Source: Pallidibacillus pasinlerensis
GTDB taxonomy: Bacteria > Bacillota > Bacilli > Bacillales > Caldibacillaceae
Assembly: GCF_009996845.1 (NCBI RefSeq)
Contig: NZ_JAACYS010000001.1
Location: forward strand, 47,567-111,566
Length of the DNA stretch: 64,000 nucleotides
Direction: 5' to 3'
Below the pieces are notes generated by a model. It searched no databases. It worked only from the letters and a program-made list of their open reading frames with translations, and was not told the origin of the DNA. This document shows, in pieces, positions 9,454-22,543 of this stretch. Made by a program: the position numbers and the translations under genes. Within the stretch, counting starts at the first letter, position 1, and each line of letters starts with the position of its first letter.

Positions 9454-10336
9454 AGAAGAAGCAGGGATTCGTATCGACAAACTATTAACTACCGTTGATG
9501 AAGAATGGTCCCGCACACAAATCCAAGAATGGATTAAATCTGAACATGTGTTAGTTAATGGTAAAAAAGTGAAAACAAATTATAAATGTGAAGTGAATGA
9601 TAAAATCATTGTTAACATTCCTGAACCTGTTCCATTAAATATTGAAGCGGAAGAAATGGACTTAGATATTGTTTATGAAGATAGTGATGTCATTGTCGTT
9701 AATAAACCACGAGGAATGGTTGTTCATCCGGCACCGGGACACACATCCGGAACATTAGTTAATGGATTAATGGCCCATTGTAAAGATCTCTCTGGCATCA
9801 ATGGTGTCATGCGTCCAGGAATCGTTCACCGTATTGATAAAGACACTTCTGGTTTATTAATGGTGGCAAAAAATGACGTAGCCCATGAAGCTTTAGTTGA
9901 ACAACTTGTTGCAAAAACAGTAACAAGAAAGTATGAGGCAATTGTCCATGGTGTAATTCCCCATGATTTCGGAACAATCGATGCACCTATTGGTCGTGAT
10001 AAAACGGATCGACAAAAAATGGCCGTCGTCGATAATGGAAAACATGCCGTCACCCATTTTAGAGTGATTGAACGTTTTACGGATTTTACCCATGTCGAAT
10101 GTGAACTTGAAACAGGGAGAACTCATCAAATTCGTGTTCATATGAAATATATCGGTTATCCATTAGCGGGTGATCCGAAATATGGTCCAAGAAAAACGTT
10201 GGATATTGATGGACAAGCATTACATGCAGGGGTGCTCGGATTTGTCCATCCACGCACGAAGGAATATTTAGAATTCCAATCACCTGCACCAGAGGAATTT
10301 CAAAATCTGTTAGATTATTTAAATAAACGGAAATAA
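9425..10336 (+). CDS. ylyB: RluD-family 23S rRNA pseudouridine synthase (YlyB)
   Basis: This is a 303-residue RluA/RluD-family enzyme that isomerises uridines in 23S rRNA. An S4 RNA-binding domain spans about 15-75. The catalytic motif is HRIDKDTSG with Asp138. [10 protein letters not shown] (93-102) and [12 protein letters not shown] are further family motifs. ATG 9425 is chosen since AAAAAGGAGAAAA precedes it; upstream in-frame codons lie inside lspA. It follows lspA as in most Bacilli and precedes the pyr operon, which has its own promoter. Confidence 0.93.
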   Translation: MEKVYHLVSEEEAGIRIDKLLTTVDEEWSRTQIQEWIKSEHVLVNGKKVKTNYKCEVNDKIIVNIPEPVPLNIEAEEMDLDIVYEDSDVIVVNKPRGMVVHPAPGHTSGTLVNGLMAHCKDLSGINGVMRPGIVHRIDKDTSGLLMVAKNDVAHEALVEQLVAKTVTRKYEAIVHGVIPHDFGTIDAPIGRDKTDRQKMAVVDNGKHAVTHFRVIERFTDFTHVECELETGRTHQIRVHMKYIGYPLAGDPKYGPRKTLDIDGQALHAGVLGFVHPRTKEYLEFQSPAPEEFQNLLDYLNKRK

Positions 10337-10368
10337 ACGACTGAATTTTACAACAATATAAAATACCG

Positions 10369-10397
10369 TTGACAATTTTCTAAATACCACTTATCAT
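10369..10397 (+). promoter_or_regulatory. Sigma-A promoter of the pyr operon
   Basis: TTGACA (10369-10374), 17 bases, TATCAT (10392-10397). It lies just before the first PyrR attenuator. Confidence 0.85.
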
Positions 10398-10403
10398 CAA
10401 ATA

Positions 10404-10508
10404 GAAAACAATATGAACCTTTAAAACAGTCCAGAGAGGCTGGGAAGGAGATGGTAAATATATTTTTGTGTGAATACCTCCTGCTCTCTGAAGCAGGATT
10501 TTTTTGTG
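10404..10508 (+). promoter_or_regulatory. PyrR-dependent attenuator 1 (upstream of pyrR)
   Basis: The leader carries the conserved PyrR-binding loop AGTCCAGAGAGGCT at 10428-10441. The terminator hairpin is TCCTGCT (10479-10485) paired with AGCAGGA (10492-10498), followed by a run of T. When UMP is high, PyrR binds the loop and prevents the antiterminator, so transcription stops before pyrR. Confidence 0.93.
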
Positions 10509-10509
10509 A

Positions 10510-13456
<2,947 letters not shown>

Positions 13457-13501
13457 GATTGCTATTTTAATAAAATGAAGAGTACAGGGGGATAAGCTTC
13501 C

Positions 13502-16500
13502 ATGAAAAGAACAGATATTAAGTCAATTTTAGTGATAGGTTCTGGTCCAATTGTAATTGGTCAGGCAGCAGAATTTGATTACGCAGGAACTCAAGCTTGT
13601 TTAGCGTTAAAAGAAGAAGGTTATAAAGTTATTTTAGTAAACTCGAACCCAGCTACAATTATGACGGATCCTGAGATTGCGGATAAAGTATATATCGAAC
13701 CGTTATCTGTTGAATTTTTATCCCGCATTATTCGAACTGAACGACCAGATGCACTCCTACCGACGTTAGGTGGGCAAACTGCATTAAATTTAGCGGTAGA
13801 GTTAGCGGAATCGGGTATTTTAGACGAATTTCAAGTTGAGATTTTAGGGACAAAACTTTCTTCAATTCAACAAGCTGAAGACAGGGAACTTTTCCGTGAC
13901 TTAATGGAGAAACTGAATGAACCAGTACCTGAAAGTGATATTATCCATTCTATAGAAGAAGCTTACCAATTTGTTGAAAAAGTCGGCTATCCTGTTATTG
14001 TACGACCTGCCTTTACATTAGGCGGAACTGGTGGCGGAATTTGTGAAAATGAAGCGGACTTAATTGAAATTGTTTCAAACGGGATTAAATTAAGTCCGGT
14101 TAACCAAGTTTTACTAGAAAAAAGTATTGCTGGATATAAGGAAATTGAATTTGAAGTTATGCGCGATGGAAAAGATCAAGCGATTGTCATTTGTGATATG
14201 GAAAATATTGATCCAGTCGGCATCCATACGGGTGACTCAATCGTTGTATCCCCTAGTCAAACATTATCAAATGAGGAATATGAACTGTTAAAAAATGTTT
14301 CCTTAAAAATAATCCGTGCATTAAAAATTGAAGGTGGCTGTAACGTTCAACTAGCCCTTGATCCTAACAGTTTACAATATTACATTATCGAAGTGAACCC
14401 ACGGGTAAGTCGTTCATCTGCTTTAGCTTCAAAAGCGACCGGGTTTCCAATTGCTAAAGTTGCAAGTAAGATTGCCGTTGGAATTACACTCGATGAAATG
14501 ATGAATCCAGTTACAGGAAAGACTTTAGCAGAATATGAGCCTAATTTAGATTACGTAATTACAAAAATTCCGCGTTTTCCATTTGATAAATTCGAATCAG
14601 CACAAAGAACGCTTGGAACACAAATGAAAGCAACTGGGGAAGTAATGGCTGTTGGTAAAACTTTTGAAGAGTCAATTTTAAAAGCGGTTCGTTCATTGGA
14701 AGCGAAGGTGTATCATTTACAATTAGCAAATTTAAGTGAATTAGATGACAAAATTATTGAAAAACGCATTAAAAAAGCAGGTGACGAGCGTCTATTCTTT
14801 ATCGGTGAAGCATTAAGAAGAGGCGTATCAATCGAAACGATTCACGAATGGAGCGGAATCACATCGTTTTTTCTTGAAAAATTCCAGAATATCGTTCAAT
14901 TCGAAGACAAATTAAAACAAAATGTGAATGATTGGATTGTCTTACAAGAGGCAAAAGAACTTGGTTTTTCCGATAAAACAATTGCTAAACTATGGAAATT
15001 ACCAGAGATCGATGTTTATAAATTAAGAAAAGAACAAGGTCTTATGCCCGTTTATAAAACAATTAAACCGTGCATCGGCGACAAAGTGGATTCAAATTCA
15101 TATTATTACAGTACTTTTGATCAAGAAAATGAATCAATCCGTACGGAAAAAGAAAGTATTATCGTAATCGGTTCTGGTCCAATTCGTATCGGGCAAGGGG
15201 TTGAATTTGACTACGCCACAGTCCATTCTGTATGGGCGATAAAAGAAGCGGGTTACGAAGCAATTATTATTAACAATAACCCAGAAACAGTATCAACCGA
15301 CTTTAGTATTTCTGATAAATTGTACTTTGAACCCTTAACAATTGAAGATGTTATGCATGTGATTGAAGTTGAGCAGCCGAAGGGGGCTGTCGTTCAATTC
15401 GGTGGCCAAACGGCAATAAACTTAGCTTCACAACTTGCTGAACGTGGTGTAAATATTTTAGGAACGAGTTTAGAAGACCTAGATCGGGCTGAAAACCGGA
15501 AGTTGTTTGAAAAAATGTTACAGGAAAATAATATTCCACAACCAAAAGGGAGCACAGCTCTTAGTGTGGATGAAGCAGTAAAAATTGCAGAAGAAATCGG
15601 TTATCCAGTACTTGTTCGTCCGTCCTATGTTTTAGGTGGTCGCGCAATGGAAATTGTCTACCGTGAAAATGAACTTCGTCACTATATGGAAAATGCCGTA
15701 AAAGAAAATCCAGATCAACCGGTATTAATTGACCGCTACTTAGTTGGTAAAGAGATTGAAGTTGATGCGATTAGTGATGGAGAAAATATAGTAATTCCTG
15801 GCATTATGGAACACATTGAACGGGCAGGTGTACACAGTGGTGACTCCATTGCAGTATATCCACCACAAAGTATTTCGGAAGGGATTCAAGAGCGGATTGT
15901 AGATTATACAATTAAATTAGCAAAATCGTTAAATATAAAAGGTTTATTAAACATCCAATTTGTCGAATCCCGAGGTGAAGTGTTCGTCATTGAAGTGAAT
16001 CCTCGTTCAAGTCGGACCGTGCCATTTTTAAGTAAAATTACAAACATCCCAATGGCAAAAATTGCGACGAAAGTGATTTTAGGTGAATCGTTGAAAGATT
16101 TAGGATTCCAAACAGGATTAGTTGCAAATCAAGAGGGGGTATTTGTAAAAGTACCGGTCTTCTCCTTTGCGAAACTTCGTAGAGTAGATATTACTTTAGG
16201 ACCGGAAATGAAATCGACCGGCGAAGTCATGGGTAAAGATAAAACGATGGAAAAAGCACTTTATAAAGGGTTAGTTGCAGCAGGTATGAAAATTCAAACT
16301 TATGGATCAGTCATTATGACGATTGCGGATAAGGATAAAGAAGAAGCAAGTCGTTTAGCAAAACGATTCCAACAAATCGGCTATCAAATTTTAGCGACGA
16401 AAGGAACGGCGAAATATTTACAAGAAAAAAATATTCCTGCAATCACAATCGATAAAATTAGTGACAGCGGAGAAAATAATTTACTTCATATTATCCGTAG

Positions 16501-16713
16501 CGGCAAAGCTCAGCTTGTTGTCAATACACTAACGAAAGGTAAAGAAGTCGAACGTGACGGATTTAGAATTCGTCGGGAAGCGGTGGAAAATTCAGTTCCT
16601 TGTTTAACATCCCTAGATACAGCTGATGCCATTTTAAACGTACTTGAATCAATAATATTTTCGGTAAGTCCAATTGCTAGTTCAATAGAGGAAAACAAGG
16701 AGCTGGTTCATTA

Positions 16714-16714
<1 letters not shown>
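13502..16714 (+). CDS. pyrAB: Carbamoyl-phosphate synthase large subunit, pyrimidine-specific
   Basis: This large subunit makes carbamoyl phosphate from ammonia, bicarbonate and two ATP. The 1070-residue protein has the two ATP-grasp halves, each opening with a similar block: [20 protein letters not shown] near the start and [20 protein letters not shown] at about 555. The C-terminal allosteric (MGS-like) domain begins near 935. ATG 13502 follows CAGGGGGAT. The enzyme normally receives ammonia from the glutaminase subunit PyrAA/CarA. No such gene is in this window, so the partner must be encoded elsewhere. The stop overlaps pyrK by one base. Confidence 0.97.
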
Positions 16715-18400
<1,686 letters not shown>

Positions 18401-18401
<1 letters not shown>

Positions 18402-19111
18402 TGGTGGAAAAACCGGTGTTTATTGCACTTGATTTCCCAAATAAAGAAGAGACGATTACATTTTTAAATAAATTTCCTAACGAACAACTTTATGTAAAAG
18501 TCGGAATGGAATTATTTTATCAAGAAGGTCCCGAGATTATTAAAGAGATTAAAGCTTACGGACATAAAATCTTCCTCGATTTAAAATTACACGATATCCC
18601 AAATACAGTTTACCGTGCAATGAAAGGATTAGCTCGCTTAAATGTAGACCTTGTTAATGTTCATGCTGCAGGCGGTAGTGAAATGATGAAAGCAGCAATT
18701 GAGGGGCTTGAGGAAGGTTCTGGTGACGGAGTGCGCCCTAAATGTATTGCTGTGACTCAATTAACGAGTACGACAGAAGAGCAAATGCAACGAGAGCAAC
18801 AAATAAAAGAAAGTTTAATAGATTCGGTTTATCATTATGCAAAACTTGCGAAAGACTCAGGACTAGACGGTGTAGTTAGCTCCGTACATGAAGCAAATTT
18901 AATTCGCAAAATCGATGAAAACTTTTTAATTGTTACTCCTGGTATTCGTTTAGCAAATGACCAGGTAGGAGATCAAAAACGTGTTGCCAACCCACGATAT
19001 GCCCGGCTACAAGGTGCAACAGCAATCGTTGTTGGACGTTCAATTACCGGAAAAAAAGATCCTTATGAAGCATATTTAACTGTAAAAAATGAATGGGAGT
19101 TGGTTGAATGA
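18401..19111 (+). CDS. pyrF: Orotidine-5'-phosphate decarboxylase
   Basis: PyrF decarboxylates OMP to UMP. The 236-residue barrel has the catalytic Lys-Asp cluster [11 protein letters not shown] at about 57-67, and [10 protein letters not shown] and VVGRSITG for the phosphate. GTG 18401 is chosen because GGAAGGA ends ten bases upstream; GTG 18404 is nearly as good, and TTG 18392 is too close to the ribosome site. The start overlaps the pyrD stop by one base, and the stop overlaps pyrE. Confidence 0.95.
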
Positions 19112-19737
19112 TGAGTACACAACAATTTTTAGCAGATAAATTATTAGAAATTGGCGCGGTATCCCTTAGCCCGAATGATCCTTATACTTGGGCATCTGGA
19201 ATTAAGTCTCCTATTTATTGTGATAACCGCCTAACATTAGGCTATCCAACGTTAAGAAAAGAAATTGCAAAAGAAATGACAAAATTAATCAAAACCCATT
19301 TTTCTGACGTACAGTTAATTGCAGGGACGGCTACAGCTGGTATACCTCATGCAGCTTGGGTTTCAGATATAATGAATCTTCCGCTTTGTTATGTGCGTTC
19401 AAGCTCTAAAGGTCACGGTAAACAAAATCAAATCGAAGGACATTATTTTGACGGACAAAAGGCTGTTGTCATTGAAGATTTAATCTCAACTGGAAAAAGT
19501 TCAGTTCAAGCAGCCATCGCATTAAAAGATGCTGGTGTTGAAGTTTTAGGTGTTGTTTCAATCTTTACATATGAATTACCAGAAGCGGTTGACCAATTTG
19601 AACAAATTGGAATTCCTTACTATTCATTAACAAGCTTTTCTACTTTATTAGATACGGCAACTGAGAATGGAAAAATCACGGAAGCTGAAAAAAAGTATAT
19701 TTTGAAATGGAAAGAAAATCCTAGAGTTTGGGGATAG
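19108..19737 (+). CDS. pyrE: Orotate phosphoribosyltransferase
   Basis: PyrE converts orotate and PRPP to OMP. The 209-residue enzyme has the PRPP loop [13 protein letters not shown] at about 118-130 and [13 protein letters not shown] as the catalytic loop. ATGATG gives two adjacent starts (19108 and 19111) overlapping the pyrF stop. It is the last gene of the operon and is closed by the terminator at 19763-19796. Confidence 0.96.
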   Translation: MMSTQQFLADKLLEIGAVSLSPNDPYTWASGIKSPIYCDNRLTLGYPTLRKEIAKEMTKLIKTHFSDVQLIAGTATAGIPHAAWVSDIMNLPLCYVRSSSKGHGKQNQIEGHYFDGQKAVVIEDLISTGKSSVQAAIALKDAGVEVLGVVSIFTYELPEAVDQFEQIGIPYYSLTSFSTLLDTATENGKITEAEKKYILKWKENPRVWG

Positions 19738-19762
19738 AAGCTTCATAGTGGTAATTTTGAGC

Positions 19763-19796
19763 AAGTCGTTCATTACGTGAGTGAACGACTTTTTCT
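19763..19796 (+). terminator. Terminator of the pyr operon
   Basis: AAGTCGTTCA (19763-19772) pairs with TGAACGACTT (19782-19791), followed by TTTTC. Confidence 0.85.
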
Positions 19797-19820
19797 TTTT
19801 GGATTGAAATAGTCGTAGCT

Positions 19821-20360
19821 AGTGTTTAAATTGCTGCTATAAACAGATCTAGTAGGAAGATGTATGTAGAAGTGTGAATAGGAGTGTTCTATGAACAGAT
19901 AGTACAAGAAAAAGAAGTAGAAAGTGTCAATAGGAGCGTTCAATAAACAGATTTTTCAAGAAAAAGAAGAAGGAAGTGTGCATAGAAGCGTTCAATAAAC
20001 AGATTTTTCAAGAAAAAGAAGAAGGAAGTGTTAATAGAATGGTTTAATAAACAGATTTTTCAAGAAAAAGAAGAAGGAAGTGTTAATAGAATGGTTTAAT
20101 AAACAGATTTTTCAAGAAAAAGAAGAAGGAAGTGTGCATAGAAGCGTTCAATAAACAGATTTTTCAAGAAAGTGTAAAAGGAAGTGTAAATAGGAGTGTT
20201 CTATGAACAGATTTTTCAATAAAATGTAAGAAGAAGTGTAAATAGAAGCCATCAATATACAGAACACTCAAGAAAAAGTAGAAAGAAGTGTAAATGGAAA
20301 TCACTTATAAACAGATTTTCATAAAAAATCTAGAAAATAGTGATTATAAAAGCTTGTGGC
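19821..20360. repeat. Intergenic tandem array of a 52-bp unit, about ten copies
   Basis: The anchor AAACAG (or GAACAG/ATACAG) recurs at 19841, 19893, 19945, 19997, 20049, 20101, 20153, 20205, 20257 and 20309. Every step is exactly 52 bases. The four central units (19945-20152) are of two kinds in the order A-B-B-A: the A copies end AAGCGTTCAAT, the B copies end AATGGTTTAAT. Within each kind they are identical. Units toward both ends diverge. No open reading frame runs through it, because 52 is not a multiple of three and stops are frequent. It lies between the pyr terminator and the 3' end of rqcH. Confidence 0.95.
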
Positions 20361-20598
20361 TTACAGTTATTTCACAAATCATGCTAAAGATATGTTTTCA
20401 TAAGTTTGACATTCACAATTTTTTCCAACCACAAACATAAAAAGTGTATACTTCACATGAATCCCCCCAATAAAGCCAAAAAATGGTCGTCCACAAAATC
20501 AATGAACGACCAACAATATTAACCATCAATGTGTCAAACATCATGCAACGTTAACTTCGTACAAAGCTCCAAGTTCAGCATTAACATTTTACAATTAT
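20361..20598. other. Non-coding stretch between the repeat array and rqcH
   Basis: This is AT-rich and I see no gene on either strand. The only clear structure is the rqcH terminator at 20478-20512. Confidence 0.6.
20478..20512 (-). terminator. Terminator of rqcH (minus strand)
   Basis: TGGTCGT (20484-20490) pairs with ACGACCA (20506-20512). Read on the minus strand, the hairpin is followed by TTTTTT (complement of 20478-20483). Confidence 0.8.
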
Positions 20599-22308
20599 TT
20601 ATTTCACCTTTAACTTTGAAACTAATTCAATATCCGGCGTTACGTAAATCGTTTGTTGGTGATCATAGATAACAAACCCTGGCTTTGCTCCGCTGGGCTT
20701 CCGGACATGTTTTATTTTCGTATAATCAACGGGAACGCTGCTTGATGAGCGGGCTTTACTGAAATAAGCTGCAAGCATTGCTGCTTCTAAAATCGTTTGT
20801 TCAGAAGGATCTGTTGAACGAATGACAACGTGGGATCCAGGGATATCTTTTGTGTGTAACCAAATCTCTTCTTTTTTCGCAAGCTCCATTGTTAAATAAT
20901 CATTTTGTTTATTATTTTTCCCTACTAAAATAATCGTTCCATCTGAAGACACATACTGTTCCAAAACAGGAGCTAACGACTGCTGTTTTCTATTTCTTTT
21001 CGTTGGTCGTTTCTTAATATATCCTTGTTCGGCCAATTCTTCTTTAATTTCCTCAATATCTTTCGGTGCTGCCGTTTCAATTTGTTGCAATACACTTTCT
21101 AAATACAATAAATCTTCCTGCGTTTTCTCAATTTGTTCGTTCACCGCAACGACGGCATGTTTTCCTTTTTGATATTTATTAAAATACCATTGTGCGTTTT
21201 CTGCCGGAGTCTTATTCGGATTTAACGGAATCGTAATCGGCTTATTATCCTCATAATAATTTTCAACAGTTATTTCTTCGATCCCTTTTTCTACCATATA
21301 TAAATATGCCGTTAAAAGTTCTCCGTAAAGTTGATAAATTTCACTGTTTTCAGCTTCCTCTAAATCTTTTTCTAACTTTTTAATTTTCGTTTCATTTTTT
21401 TCAATTTCATTTTTTAAAAATTTCTCTAAATCGCCAGCGAGCTGTTTTACTCGATCTCGTTCTGCTTTACCGAAATAAAAGGCATCAAGCAATTCACTTA
21501 ATGAAGAAAAAGTTTTCCGTTCTCCTTTAACATGCTCAAGTGGAATATAGTAAAATACTTCTTTATTCTCACCTTTAATAATCGTCGGTTCAATTTCGCC
21601 ATTTTTCACACGATCAACTAATTTAATAAAACTCTTCGGTAAAGTTACTCGATTGGCGATTTCCGCCTTATGTATGACTTCTTTTGCAAATAACGGCGAT
21701 ATACCAGCAAATTGTGCCACAAGCTGTTTATCTAATTTTCCACTATTAAAATCAACCAGCTTTAAAACATCTTCTTCGGTTGCTTCAAATGGATTCAGTT
21801 TAACTTGTTCAGGGGGTGATATATATTCATGCCCTGGTAAAATGGCCCGGTGGCGGTTAACGGCGTAAGAAATATGTTTAATTGAATCTAAAATCATATT
21901 CCGCTCATCATCAACGAGAATGATATTACTATGCCGTCCCATAATTTCTATAATTAAATTTTTATATGAAATATCACCAATTTCATTTCTTCCTCTTATT
22001 TTAAAAATGATTATTCGATCTAAACCAACTTGTTGAATTTCCTCAATAAATTGTCCTTCTAAATGTTTTCTTAACATCATACAAAACATCGGAGCTTCCT
22101 TAGGATTTTCATACGTTTCCTGCGTAATTTGTACCCGAGCATAAGACGGATGGGCAGATAGTAAAACACGATGATTTTTCCCACGTGCTCGTACCGTTAA
22201 AATTATTTCATTTATAAAAGGTTGATGAATTTTCATAATCCTTCCGCCTTGTAAAAGTGGGGAAAGTTCCTTCACCATCCTATGAGTAAAAAGACCATCA
22301 AACGACAT
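20599..22308 (-). CDS. rqcH: RqcH (NFACT/FbpA family), ribosome quality control alanine-tailing factor
   Basis: RqcH binds stalled 50S-peptidyl-tRNA complexes and recruits tRNA-Ala to add C-terminal alanine tails that mark nascent chains for degradation. It has also been annotated as fibronectin-binding protein FbpA (yloA). The 569-residue protein has NFACT-N at about 1-180, with the conserved Asp97-Arg98 pair needed for activity, then an HhH part, a coiled coil at about 275-440, and NFACT-R at about 450-560 (EIWLHTKDIPGSHVVIRS). The start ATG (22306-22308) is preceded by AGAAGGTG on the minus strand. It is one of only two minus-strand genes here. Confidence 0.95.
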   Translation of the reverse strand: MSFDGLFTHRMVKELSPLLQGGRIMKIHQPFINEIILTVRARGKNHRVLLSAHPSYARVQITQETYENPKEAPMFCMMLRKHLEGQFIEEIQQVGLDRIIIFKIRGRNEIGDISYKNLIIEIMGRHSNIILVDDERNMILDSIKHISYAVNRHRAILPGHEYISPPEQVKLNPFEATEEDVLKLVDFNSGKLDKQLVAQFAGISPLFAKEVIHKAEIANRVTLPKSFIKLVDRVKNGEIEPTIIKGENKEVFYYIPLEHVKGERKTFSSLSELLDAFYFGKAERDRVKQLAGDLEKFLKNEIEKNETKIKKLEKDLEEAENSEIYQLYGELLTAYLYMVEKGIEEITVENYYEDNKPITIPLNPNKTPAENAQWYFNKYQKGKHAVVAVNEQIEKTQEDLLYLESVLQQIETAAPKDIEEIKEELAEQGYIKKRPTKRNRKQQSLAPVLEQYVSSDGTIILVGKNNKQNDYLTMELAKKEEIWLHTKDIPGSHVVIRSTDPSEQTILEAAMLAAYFSKARSSSSVPVDYTKIKHVRKPSGAKPGFVIYDHQQTIYVTPDIELVSKLKVK

Positions 22309-22543
22309 ATATTAACACCTTCTATACATTCTTAATAATCTTTCCCAAGTATAGCATTTTTTTCATGGCTACTGAATATTCTTTATTGAAAGATTTGTAC
22401 AAGCCGTACATCACGACTACACAATTATATTACATCTCATCAAAACCATTAATTTATTGGTTTTTAAAAAACAATTCAATTTTTATACATCTTACGAATA
22501 ATTTTAGTCATCGAACAAGTGGATAGAGGAGTGGAAATGAATA

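Noticed and set aside
20193..20233. Mini-gene in the array (AGGAG then ATG, eight codons)
   Set aside because: A chance combination: in the sister unit at 19893 the same ATG meets a stop after three codons, and other units have no ATG there.
19821..20360. CRISPR array
   Set aside because: The repeats are directly adjacent 52-bp units with no unique spacers, and no cas genes are in the window.
20599..22308. rqcH as a recent inversion
   Set aside because: I am not sure of the ancestral direction of this gene in relatives, so its minus-strand position is not evidence of rearrangement.
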